DNA of 64,000 nt, from positions 23,803 through 87,802 of the forward strand of contig JADGPP010000005.1 in the NCBI GenBank assembly GCA_017882375.1, given 5' to 3'. The notes beneath the pieces were generated by a model, which saw nothing but the letters and a program-made list of their open reading frames with translations, was not told the DNA's origin and did no database searches. Made by a program: the position numbers and the translations under genes. This document shows, one piece after another, positions 9,096 through 17,719 of the stretch (positions are counted from its first letter, which is position 1; every line of letters starts with the position of its first letter). The stretch is from Solirubrobacteraceae bacterium. GTDB lineage: Bacteria; Actinomycetota; Thermoleophilia; Solirubrobacterales; Solirubrobacteraceae.

Positions 9096-10430
9096 GTGAA
9101 CCCGCGGCCGGAGATCCCCGGCGGCCCGTACCTGGTCGTCGGCCTGGCGCGCTCGGGCGCGGCGGCGGCGCTGGCGCTGCGCAAGAGGGGAGAGAGGGTG
9201 GTCGGTCTCGACGTCGGCTCGCCGGCGGGCGCCGACGCGCTGCGTGTCGTAGGGGTCGAACTTCATTTGGATGATGAGGATGGGGTCGCGCTGCTGGATC
9301 GCGTGCGCGCGGTCGTCAAGAGCCCCGGCGTTCGCGCTCAGAATCCGGTCGTCGCGGCGGCGCGTGAGCGGGGCTTGCCGGTGCTGGGCGAGCTCGAGCT
9401 CGCCTGGCGGCTGCTCGACAACGAGTTCGTCGCCGTTACGGGCACCAACGGCAAGACGACGACGGTCGAGCTGATCGGCCACATCCACCGAACGGCCGGG
9501 CTGCCGGTCGCCGTGGCGGGCAACGTGGGAACGGCCGTGAGCTCGCTGGTCGGATCGCTCGATGCGCGGGCGACGGTCGTCTGCGAGGCGTCCTCGTTCC
9601 AGCTGCAGGACGCGCTCGAGTTCGCCCCCGAGGCGGCCGTGCTGCTGAACATCACGCCCGACCACCTCGACCGCCACGGCACGCTCGACGCCTACACCGA
9701 GGCCAAGCTGCAGATCTTCGCGCGCCAGGACGAGCGCGACGTCGCCGTGGTCGCGCGCGAGCTGGCCGGGGAGATCGACACGGGGAGGGCGCGCCTGGTC
9801 GACTTCGCCTGGGGGCCGCCGGCGTCGCTGTTCGAGCGCGACGGCCGGCTGTGGTGGCGGGACGAGCCGCTGATCGCGCTCGACCAGCTGCGCCTGCGCG
9901 GGCGACACAACACGGAGAACGCGATGGCGGCGGCGGCCGCCTGCCTGGCGCGCGGGATCGAGCCCGACGCCGTGCGTGCAGGGCTTGCCTCGTTTGCCGG
10001 CGTCGCGCACCGCCTGCAGGAGATCGCGACGCTCGACGGCGTGCTCTACGTCAACGACTCCAAGGCGACGAACGTCGCGAGCACGCTCGTCGCGCTCGAC
10101 GCGTTCGCCGGGCGCCGCGTGCACCTGATCGCCGGCGGCCAGGGCAAGGGCCAGGACTTCTCGCCGCTCGGCGACGCTGTGGCGCGAGGCTGCGCGGGCG
10201 TCTACCTGATCGGTGAAGACGCGCCCGCGCTCGCCGTGGCTCTGGGCGCCGTCGCGACGCCGGTGCGCGACTGCACCGACCTCGCCGCCGCGTTGCGCGC
10301 GGCGTGCGAGGCGGCCGCAGCGGGGGACGTCGTGCTGCTGTCGCCGGCCTGCGCGAGCTTCGACCAGTTCGCCGACTTCGAGGCCCGTGGCGAGGCGTTT
10401 GCCGAGCTCGTGGGGGAGATGCAGGGTTAG
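9096..10430 (+). CDS. murD: UDP-MurNAc-L-Ala:D-Glu ligase MurD
   Basis: AVTGTNGKTTTVELIGH, NITPDHLDRHG, NDSKATN. Confidence 0.95.
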   Translation: MNPRPEIPGGPYLVVGLARSGAAAALALRKRGERVVGLDVGSPAGADALRVVGVELHLDDEDGVALLDRVRAVVKSPGVRAQNPVVAAARERGLPVLGELELAWRLLDNEFVAVTGTNGKTTTVELIGHIHRTAGLPVAVAGNVGTAVSSLVGSLDARATVVCEASSFQLQDALEFAPEAAVLLNITPDHLDRHGTLDAYTEAKLQIFARQDERDVAVVARELAGEIDTGRARLVDFAWGPPASLFERDGRLWWRDEPLIALDQLRLRGRHNTENAMAAAAACLARGIEPDAVRAGLASFAGVAHRLQEIATLDGVLYVNDSKATNVASTLVALDAFAGRRVHLIAGGQGKGQDFSPLGDAVARGCAGVYLIGEDAPALAVALGAVATPVRDCTDLAAALRAACEAAAAGDVVLLSPACASFDQFADFEARGEAFAELVGEMQG

Positions 10431-10456
10431 CGCGGCGGACGTCGAAGTCAGCCGTG

Positions 10457-11803
10457 ATGCCAGCAGCCGCAGCACGCGCCGGATCCTCCGGCGCGCCGCG
10501 ACCCGACGGCAAGCGTGCGCGGCGCAAAGCGCCGGCGAAGGGCGCACAGCCGCTGGAGCAGCGGATCTTGCTGACCGCGACGCTGTGCCTGCTGGCTTTC
10601 GGCGCGGTGATGGTCTACAGCGCCTCGTCGGCGACCTCGCTGCTGCAGGGCCGGGGCAACGGCAGCGGCTACCTGGTCAAGTACCTCGTCTACGGAACGA
10701 TCGGACTCGTGCTGATGCGTGTGCTGGCGCGCGACGGGGTGGAAAAAGCCCAGAAGATCACGGCGCCGCTGCTGGTCACCTCGTTCGTGCTCGTGCTGGC
10801 CGTGCACATCCCGCATGTCGGCGTCAGCGTCAACGGCGCGCGGCGCTGGATCGGCCCCGGTCCGTTCCAGTTCCAGCCGTCGGAGCTGATGAAGCTCGCG
10901 CTCGTGCTCTACGGCGCGACGCTGCTGGCCAAGCGCCCGGAGCGCGTGCACGACCTGCGCGAACTGGCCAAGCCGCTGCTCGTGGTCGTCGGCGGCGCAT
11001 GCCTGCTGGTCGTCACCCAGCCGGACCTCGGCACGGCGATGGTGATCGCCTTCACGACGATCGCGCTGCTCGTCGCCACCGGCATCGAGATGCGCAAGCT
11101 GGCGATCATCGTCGGCTCGGCGTTCTTCGTGGTCGTGCTCTACGCGCTGGTCAAACCGTACGCGCGGGCGCGCCTGACCTCGTTCTTGGATCCCTGGGCG
11201 CACGCCTCCTCCAGTGGCTTTCAGGCCGTGCAGGGTCAGATCGCGATCGGTTCGGGCGGCCTGTTCGGCGTCGGCCCAGGCGAGTCGGTGCAGAAGATCT
11301 TCTACCTGCCCGAGGCTCCCACCGACTTCATCCTCGCGGTGATCGCCGAGGAGCTCGGCGCGATCGGCGTGTGCGCGCTGCTGTTCCTCTACGGCCTGAT
11401 CGCCTACGCGGGGCTGCGCGCGGCCAAGGGCGCGCGCAGCATGCAGAGCGCGCTGATCGCCGTCGGCGTGACCTCGCTGATCGTCTCCCAGGCGCTGCTC
11501 AACGTATTCGCCGTGCTCGGCCTCGCGCCGCTCACCGGCGTGCCCCTGCCGTTCGTCTCCTACGGCTCGAGCAGCCTGATCGTCATGCTCGCCGCAATGG
11601 GGCTGCTGCTGAACGTCGCCTCGGGCGGGACGGCGCACGTGCGCGCCGTGTCGACCCCGCGCAAGCGCTCGGCCGACGCCCGCGGTCGCGAAAGGGCACG
11701 ATTGGGCGATGAGCACAGCGTCGAGGAAGATCGTGATCGCCGCCGGCGGGACCGCGGGGCACGTGGTGCCGGCGCTCGCGGTGGCCGCCGCGCTGCGGGC
11801 TGA
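10457..11803 (+). CDS. ftsW: SEDS family lipid II flippase/polymerase FtsW
   Basis: Polytopic SEDS protein (FGAVMVYSASSA, FQPSELMKLA, LPFVSYGSSSLI). ATG 10457 chosen in-frame; C-terminus overlaps murG by 95 bp. Confidence 0.92.
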   Translation: MPAAAARAGSSGAPRPDGKRARRKAPAKGAQPLEQRILLTATLCLLAFGAVMVYSASSATSLLQGRGNGSGYLVKYLVYGTIGLVLMRVLARDGVEKAQKITAPLLVTSFVLVLAVHIPHVGVSVNGARRWIGPGPFQFQPSELMKLALVLYGATLLAKRPERVHDLRELAKPLLVVVGGACLLVVTQPDLGTAMVIAFTTIALLVATGIEMRKLAIIVGSAFFVVVLYALVKPYARARLTSFLDPWAHASSSGFQAVQGQIAIGSGGLFGVGPGESVQKIFYLPEAPTDFILAVIAEELGAIGVCALLFLYGLIAYAGLRAAKGARSMQSALIAVGVTSLIVSQALLNVFAVLGLAPLTGVPLPFVSYGSSSLIVMLAAMGLLLNVASGGTAHVRAVSTPRKRSADARGRERARLGDEHSVEEDRDRRRRDRGARGAGARGGRRAAG

Positions 11804-12875
11804 CGGCGCCGAGGTCGCGTTCATCGGCGCCGGGCGCGCCGAGGCCACGCTCGTCCCGGCCGCCGGCTATGAGCTGCACGCGATCTCCGTCGAAGGCCTC
11901 AGCCGCTCGAACCCGCTGCGCGCCCTGCGCGCGCTGCTGCGCGCGGCGCTCGCCGTGCCGCGGGCGCGCGCGCTGCTGGCGCGCCTGCGCCCCGACGCCG
12001 TGATGGGCGGCGGCGGCTATGTGGCGGGCCCGGTCGTGCTCGCCGCGCTGTCGCTGCGCATCCCCGTCGTGCTCACCGAGGCCGACAGCCGCCTGGGACT
12101 GACCAACCGGATGCTCGCGCCGTTCGTCCGGCGGGTCTGTCTAGCGTTTCCGCTCTCTGCGGGCGAAGCCGACGAGCGGGCGCCACAGCGTCGCCGCCTC
12201 GGCTCGCGAGCGCCACGGCGATGGCGCTCGCGCCGGCGCGAGCGCCGTGCCGGCTCCTACCGCGTGACCGGCAGGCCGATCCCCGCTCCGTCGCGTGATC
12301 CGCTTGGCGCGCGCGAGCGCTTGGGCATCGGGGCCGACGAGACGTGCGTGCTCGTGTTCGGCGGCTCGCTCGGCGCGCGCACGATCAACCGCGCGGCCGC
12401 CGAGGCGTTTGCTGGCCGATCTTCGATCGGTAGCGCCTTTCGCGTGCTGCACATCGCCGGCAGTCGCGAATACGCCGAGCTGGCCGCGCGCGAGCTGCCG
12501 GGCGGCTATGACCTGCGCGAGTACCTCGATGAGGAGGACTTCGCCGACGCGCTCGCGGCGGCCGACCTCGCGATCTCGCGCGCCGGTGGGTCGGTGTTCG
12601 AGATCGCCGCGCACGGCGTCCCGGCGATCCTCGTTCCCTATCCGCACGCAGCAGCCGGCCATCAGACGACCAACGCACGCTGGATGGCGGACGCCGGGGC
12701 GGCCGTGGTGATCGCCGACGGCGAGCTGACCGCGGCGCGGCTGGCACGTGCGGTCGCCGAGCTGCTCGCTGACCGCACGGGCCTGGCGATGATGGCCGCG
12801 GCGTCGCGCGGGCTCGCCCGCCCGGACGCCGCCCGCGAGGTCGCGCGCGAGCTGGAGGAGGTCGCGCGCCGATGA
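11709..12875 (+). CDS. murG: Undecaprenyl-PP-MurNAc-pentapeptide GlcNAc transferase MurG
   Basis: IVIAAGGTAGHVVPALAVA, GGGGYVAGPVVLAA, GGSLGAR; carries an atypical Arg-rich insertion around 12160-12255. Confidence 0.93.
   Translation: MSTASRKIVIAAGGTAGHVVPALAVAAALRADGAEVAFIGAGRAEATLVPAAGYELHAISVEGLSRSNPLRALRALLRAALAVPRARALLARLRPDAVMGGGGYVAGPVVLAALSLRIPVVLTEADSRLGLTNRMLAPFVRRVCLAFPLSAGEADERAPQRRRLGSRAPRRWRSRRRERRAGSYRVTGRPIPAPSRDPLGARERLGIGADETCVLVFGGSLGARTINRAAAEAFAGRSSIGSAFRVLHIAGSREYAELAARELPGGYDLREYLDEEDFADALAAADLAISRAGGSVFEIAAHGVPAILVPYPHAAAGHQTTNARWMADAGAAVVIADGELTAARLARAVAELLADRTGLAMMAAASRGLARPDAAREVARELEEVARR
12223..12246. repeat. Perfect 24-bp palindrome inside murG
   Basis: GGCGCTCGCGCCGGCGCGAGCGCC equals its own reverse complement; adjacent GCGAGCGCCA...TGGCGCTCGC inverted pair immediately upstream. 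Confidence 0.8.
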
Positions 12876-14221
12876 GCGCCGCCGCCGGGCAGTGGCAGGG
12901 CCGTCGCCTGCATTTCGTCGGCGTTGGCGGCGCCGGCATGAGCGGCTATGCGCGCGCAGCGCGTGCGCTCGGCGCCGAGGTGAGCGGTTCCGACGGCGCA
13001 GACGGCCCTTACGTCCAGCGCCTCGCCGCCGACGGCGTGCTGCAGGCGCAGATCGGCCACGCCGCCGCCAACGTGCCGCCGGGCGACGACGTCGAGGTCG
13101 TGTACTCCTCGGCCGTGCCCGCGGAGAACCCCGAGCGCGTGGCAGCGCGCGAGCGCGGCCTGCCCGAGCGCCCGCGCGCGCAGCTGCTCGCCGAGCTCAC
13201 GGCGCTGCGGCGTACCATCGCCGTGGCCGGCACGCACGGCAAGACGACGACCGCGTCGATGACCGTGCACGCGCTTCGCGCCGCCGGGCTCGATCCCGGT
13301 TGGCTGGTCGGCGGCACGGTCGGCGACGGCCTCTCCAACGCGCACTGGAGCGACGGCGAGTGGCTGGTCGTCGAGGCCGACGAGTCCGACCGCTCGATGC
13401 TCAGTCTCAGCGTCGAGATCGCCGTGCTGACGAACGTCGAGCTCGACCACCACACCGCGTTTGCGTCGCTGGCGCAGCTGCGCGAGGCCTTCCGCGAGTT
13501 CGTCGCGCTGGCAAGGCGCGCGATCGTCGTCTGGGATCGGCCCGAGCTGCTGGAGCTGATGCCCGACGGGCCAGCCGAGATCGCCGACTTCGACGTGCCC
13601 GAGCCCACGCTCGACGCCGGCGGCTCGCGCTTTGACTGGCGCGGGACCGAGGTTCAGCTGGCGGTTCCCGGCGCGCACAACGCGCTGAATGCCGCCGCCG
13701 CCCTGGAAGCGGCGCGCCTGGCCGGCGCGGTCGCCGCCGGCGCGGTCGCCGGGCTGGCGCGCTTTCACGGCGCCGGACGGCGCTTTCAGCCGCTCGGGCG
13801 CAGCGCGCGCGGAGGGCGCGTGTACGACGACTACGCACACCACCCGACGGAGGTTGCGGCGACGCTCGACGCCGCGCGCACGCTGGAGCCGCGACGGCTC
13901 GTGGCCGTGTTCCAGCCGCACCTGTACTCACGCACGCAGCTGCTCGCCACCGACTTCGGCCGCGCGCTGGCCCGCGCGGACGTCGTCGTCGTGCTCGACG
14001 TCTACCCGGCGCGCGAGCGCGCCGAGGACCATCCGGGCGTCAGCGGGCTGCTGATCGCCGAGGCGGCGGCCGACGCCGCGGCCGGACACGCGGTCTACTG
14101 GCTTCCTTCGTTTGACGCCGCCGCGGCCGTGCTCGACCGTCTGCTCGGCGACGGCGACGTGTGTCTGGTGATGGGCGCCGGCGACGTCGATGCGCTCGGC
14201 CGCAGGCTGGTCGCCGCGTGA
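12872..14221 (+). CDS. murC: UDP-MurNAc-L-Ala ligase MurC
   Basis: FVGVGGAGMSGYA, VAGTHGKTTTASM, DDYAHHPTEVAATL. Confidence 0.95.
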   Translation: MSAAAGQWQGRRLHFVGVGGAGMSGYARAARALGAEVSGSDGADGPYVQRLAADGVLQAQIGHAAANVPPGDDVEVVYSSAVPAENPERVAARERGLPERPRAQLLAELTALRRTIAVAGTHGKTTTASMTVHALRAAGLDPGWLVGGTVGDGLSNAHWSDGEWLVVEADESDRSMLSLSVEIAVLTNVELDHHTAFASLAQLREAFREFVALARRAIVVWDRPELLELMPDGPAEIADFDVPEPTLDAGGSRFDWRGTEVQLAVPGAHNALNAAAALEAARLAGAVAAGAVAGLARFHGAGRRFQPLGRSARGGRVYDDYAHHPTEVAATLDAARTLEPRRLVAVFQPHLYSRTQLLATDFGRALARADVVVVLDVYPARERAEDHPGVSGLLIAEAAADAAAGHAVYWLPSFDAAAAVLDRLLGDGDVCLVMGAGDVDALGRRLVAA

Positions 14222-15129
14222 GCGCGCCCGCGCCACCCGACGGCGTGCGCCAGAGCTTCCCGATCGCGCGGCTGTCGACCGTGAGGACCGGCGGCGATGC
14301 CGAGTTCTTCGCCCGCGCGGGCAGCGATGGCGAGCTGTCCGAGCTCCTGCGCTGGGCCGAGACGACGGGTGTCGCCGTCAACGTCGTCGGCTCGGGTTCG
14401 AACCTGCTGATCGCCGACGACGGCGTCGCCGGGCTCGTGCTCAAGCTCGATCGCGAGCTCGCGCAGGTCGAGCTTGATGGCACGCAGATCGCCTGCGGCG
14501 GCGGCGCGCGCCTGCCGGCCGTCGCGGCTGCCGCCGCGCGCGCCGGGCTGTCGGGGATCGAGTTCGGCGTGAACATCCCCGGCACGGTCGGCGGCGCCGT
14601 GCGCATGAACGCCAACGCCTACGGCGGCGAGCTCGCGCGCGCGCTTGCGTGGGTGGACGTCGTCACCGCCGCCGGCGCCGAGCGCCGGACACCGTCGCAG
14701 CTCGGCTTTGCCTACCGGCGCTCGAACATCGCCACCGGCGAGGTCGTCGCGCGGGCGTGCTTTGCGCTGGCACAGTCCGATCCCGAGACGGTCACGGCGA
14801 TGCTCGCGCAGATGCGCGCACGCCGCCACGAGGCCCAGCCGCAGGGGATAAGGACGTTCGGCTCGACGTTCAAGAACCCCGACGATCCCGTCGCGCAGGG
14901 GCGCAGCGCCGGCATCCTGCTGGCCGAGGCCGGCTGCAACGGCCTGAGCGTCGGCGGCGCGCGCTTCTCGCCCAAGCACGCCAACTTCATCGAGAACACC
15001 GGCGGCGCGAGCACGGCCGACGTGCTTGCCGTGATGGCCGAGGGGCGCCGGCGCGTGCTCGAGCACTTCGGCGTGGCGCTCGAGCCCGAGGTGCAGACGC
15101 TGGGCGACGTGCGCGTGCCCTGGTCGTGA
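14218..15129 (+). CDS. murB: UDP-MurNAc dehydrogenase MurB
   Basis: TVRTGGDAEFF, GSGSNLLIADDGV, GIEFGVNIPGTVGGAVRMNANAYG, FGSTFKNP; GTG 14218 overlaps murC stop. Confidence 0.94.
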   Translation: MSAPAPPDGVRQSFPIARLSTVRTGGDAEFFARAGSDGELSELLRWAETTGVAVNVVGSGSNLLIADDGVAGLVLKLDRELAQVELDGTQIACGGGARLPAVAAAAARAGLSGIEFGVNIPGTVGGAVRMNANAYGGELARALAWVDVVTAAGAERRTPSQLGFAYRRSNIATGEVVARACFALAQSDPETVTAMLAQMRARRHEAQPQGIRTFGSTFKNPDDPVAQGRSAGILLAEAGCNGLSVGGARFSPKHANFIENTGGASTADVLAVMAEGRRRVLEHFGVALEPEVQTLGDVRVPWS

Positions 15130-15204
15130 GCGACCCCGTGAGCCGACGTGACCGGCGACCTTCGCGAGCGGACGTAGGGGTTCGCGCGCGGAGGTCGAAG
15201 ACAG

Positions 15205-16368
15205 ATGCCGATGGATCGCTCGCTCGCCGGCCGCCTGGGAATCGGCAGCCTCACCCGCCAGCCTGCCCGTGCCCGTCAGGTTGCACCCGCTGCCCGGCGG
15301 CCCAAGCGCCGGCGCGCCCCCGCCCGCCGCCAGGCCAACGCCTTGGACTGGGCGATCGGCCGCCTCGCGGCGCTGCTCGCCGCCGCCGCGCGGCTGGCCG
15401 GCGACGGCTGGTCGCACGTCTGGCGCCGCCGGCGCCTGCGCCTCGTGGCGATCGTCTTGCTGCTCGCCACGCCGCTGCTCGCCGGCGGCTGGCTGTGGCT
15501 GCGCGGCTCCTCGCTGGTCGCCGTGCGTGATGTCCACGTGACCGGAGCGCACGGCTCGGACGCGCGTGCGATCGACGCAGCGCTGAGCTCGGCGGCGCAC
15601 GGGATGACGACGCTGCAGGTGCACCCCGCGACGCTGCGCTCGGCGGTCGCCTCCTACCCGGTCGTTCGCGAACTGAAGATCTCCACGAGCTTTCCGCACG
15701 GGCTGAGCATCCGCGTGGTCGAGCAACCGGCTGTCGCGGCGCTGACGGTCGCCGGCACGAAGACCGCCGTGGCGGCCAACGGCGTCGTGCTCGGTCCCGG
15801 GCTGGCGTCCGCATCGCTGCCAGCCGTCGCCGGTGTCTCGCTGCCGGCACCCGGTCAGCGACTGCACGACGCGGCGCTGCTCAGCGCCGTCGCGGTGCTC
15901 GGGGCCGCTCCCGCGCCGCTGGCCACGCAGGTCACGCGCGCGTACAGCTCCACCAAGGGTCTGACGCTCGTGATGCACAGCGGCCTGCTGGCGTACTTCG
16001 GCGACGCCACGCGCCAGCATGCCAAGTGGCTGTCGCTCGCGCGGGTGATCGCAGACCCGAGCTCGGCCGGCGCCTCCTACGTCGACGTGCGCCTGCCCGA
16101 ACGTCCCGCAGCCGGCTTCCGCGGCGGCGTGGCACCGCCGAGCACATCCACTGAAGCCGAAACCCCCTCCGCGGGATCGAGCGGCGGTGAATCGAGCAAG
16201 ACGCTCGACGAAGGACTCACGGCGGCTGTCGGCGGCGGGTCATCGGCCAGCCCGCAGGGGAGCTCGAGCCCATCCTCGGGCGAAGCCGAAACGCAAGCGG
16301 GAGCGCAATCGCCGTCGACGAGCAGCGGCGAAGCGAGCGGCACGGCGGCTGCGCAATCAGGGGGATAG
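15205..16368 (+). CDS. ftsQ: FtsQ/DivIB-like division protein (POTRA) with long Ser/Glu/Gly-rich tail
   Basis: Basic cytoplasmic N-terminus, one TM, POTRA-like segment (VAVRDVHVTGAHGSDARAIDAAL...), position between murB and ftsZ. Confidence 0.85.
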   Translation: MPMDRSLAGRLGIGSLTRQPARARQVAPAARRPKRRRAPARRQANALDWAIGRLAALLAAAARLAGDGWSHVWRRRRLRLVAIVLLLATPLLAGGWLWLRGSSLVAVRDVHVTGAHGSDARAIDAALSSAAHGMTTLQVHPATLRSAVASYPVVRELKISTSFPHGLSIRVVEQPAVAALTVAGTKTAVAANGVVLGPGLASASLPAVAGVSLPAPGQRLHDAALLSAVAVLGAAPAPLATQVTRAYSSTKGLTLVMHSGLLAYFGDATRQHAKWLSLARVIADPSSAGASYVDVRLPERPAAGFRGGVAPPSTSTEAETPSAGSSGGESSKTLDEGLTAAVGGGSSASPQGSSSPSSGEAETQAGAQSPSTSSGEASGTAAAQSGG

Positions 16369-16398
16369 CCACGCGCGACCAGCACCAGATTAACACTA

Positions 16399-16415
16399 AA
16401 TCTCAACTAGAGGTT
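16399..16415. promoter_or_regulatory. Candidate MerR-type (FtsR-like) operator upstream of ftsZ
   Basis: AATCTC-N5-GAGGTT interrupted inverted repeat (AATCTCAACTAGAGGTT) between ftsQ and ftsZ. Confidence 0.4.
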
Positions 16416-16497
16416 GATGCCACGCTCCGACCGATCCTCAGGCGGCGGTCGAGGGTTGGCCGATCTGCAACGATTGTTGCGAGATTGCACGTTGTCG

Positions 16498-16526
16498 TTG
16501 ACAGGGCGAAGTTGCCTGCATAACGT
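16498..16526 (+). promoter_or_regulatory. Putative sigma70-type promoter for ftsZ
   Basis: TTGACA (16498-16503) - 17 bp - TAACGT (16521-16526). Confidence 0.6.
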
Positions 16527-16540
16527 GCACATCCCGGCGG

Positions 16541-16597
16541 TTCGCAGGTCTGTATGCTGCGAACCCTAATTTCTTACTGAAGGGTTCGGACAGAACC
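16541..16597 (+). promoter_or_regulatory. Overlapping-hairpin leader of ftsZ
   Basis: TTCGCAG/CTGCGAA (16541-47/16557-63), CGAACCCT/AGGGTTCG (16560-67/16581-88), GGTTC/GAACC (16583-87/16593-97); consecutive hairpins share strands and are mutually exclusive. Confidence 0.5.
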
Positions 16598-16600
16598 ATC

Positions 16601-17677
16601 ATGGAGAGCAGCGGAAGCTATCTGGCGGTCATCAAGGTCGTGGGTGTCGGCGGCGGCGGCACCAACGCGGTCAGCCGCATGGTCGACGCCGGACTGCGCG
16701 GCGTGGAGTTCATCGCCGCCAACACCGACGCTCAGGCGCTCGCCATGTGCGACGCCGACATCAAGCTGAACATCGGCCACGAGTCGACCAAAGGCCTCGG
16801 CGCCGGCGCCAACCCCGACGTCGGCCTGGGCGCTGCCGCGGAGTCGCGCGACGAAATCAAGGAGGCGCTGAAGGGCGCCGACATGGTGTTCGTCACCGCC
16901 GGCGAGGGCGGCGGCACCGGCACCGGCGCAGCTCCCGTGATCGCCGAGATCGCCAAGAACGAGATCGGCGCCCTGACCGTCGGCGTGGTCACGCGCCCGT
17001 TCGAGTTCGAGGGCTCCCAGCGCGGGCGGCAGGCCACCGAGGGCATCGAGCGCCTGCGCGAGGTCGTCGACACGCTGATCGTGATCCCCAACGAGAAGCT
17101 GCTGACCGTCGTCGAGCGGCGCACGTCGATGCTCGACGCCTTCCGCGAGGCCGACAACGTGCTGCGCCAGGGCGTCCAGGGGATCACCGACCTGATCACG
17201 ATCCCCGGGCTGATCAACCTCGACTTCGCCGACGTGCGCACGATCATGCAGGACGCCGGCTCGGCGCTGATGGGCATCGGCACGGCCGGCGGCGAGAACC
17301 GCAGCGCCGACGCTGCCAAGGCCGCGATCTCCTCGCCGCTGCTGGAAGAGTCAGTCGACGGCGCCACCGGCATCCTCTTGAACATCACCGGCGGCAAGGA
17401 TCTCGGCCTGTTCGAGGTCAACGACGCCGCCGAGACGATCCAGAACGCCGCCGACCCCAACGCCAACATCATCTTCGGCGCGGTGATCGACGAAAGCATG
17501 TCCGACGAGGTGCGCGTGACCGTCATCGGCACCGGCTTCGACCACCGTCCCGGGCGCAGCGCGCGCCGCGACAGCCGCTCGCGCGGTCGCGACCGCGGGC
17601 CGCGCATCGACGATCGCCAGCGTTCCTCGCTGGAGATCTCCGACGACGACATCGACGTACCGCCGTTCTTGCGTTAG
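16601..17677 (+). CDS. ftsZ: Cell division GTPase FtsZ
   Basis: [30 protein letters not shown]-terminal DIDVPPFLR peptide. Confidence 0.98.
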   Translation: MESSGSYLAVIKVVGVGGGGTNAVSRMVDAGLRGVEFIAANTDAQALAMCDADIKLNIGHESTKGLGAGANPDVGLGAAAESRDEIKEALKGADMVFVTAGEGGGTGTGAAPVIAEIAKNEIGALTVGVVTRPFEFEGSQRGRQATEGIERLREVVDTLIVIPNEKLLTVVERRTSMLDAFREADNVLRQGVQGITDLITIPGLINLDFADVRTIMQDAGSALMGIGTAGGENRSADAAKAAISSPLLEESVDGATGILLNITGGKDLGLFEVNDAAETIQNAADPNANIIFGAVIDESMSDEVRVTVIGTGFDHRPGRSARRDSRSRGRDRGPRIDDRQRSSLEISDDDIDVPPFLR

Positions 17678-17719
17678 CGCTCGCCAGGCCGACGGTCCGA
17701 GACCGCTAGCCTGCGGGCC

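Noticed and set aside
17678-17719. Possible glycine riboswitch before gcvT
   Set aside because: Only 42 bp separates ftsZ and gcvT, too short for a glycine aptamer.
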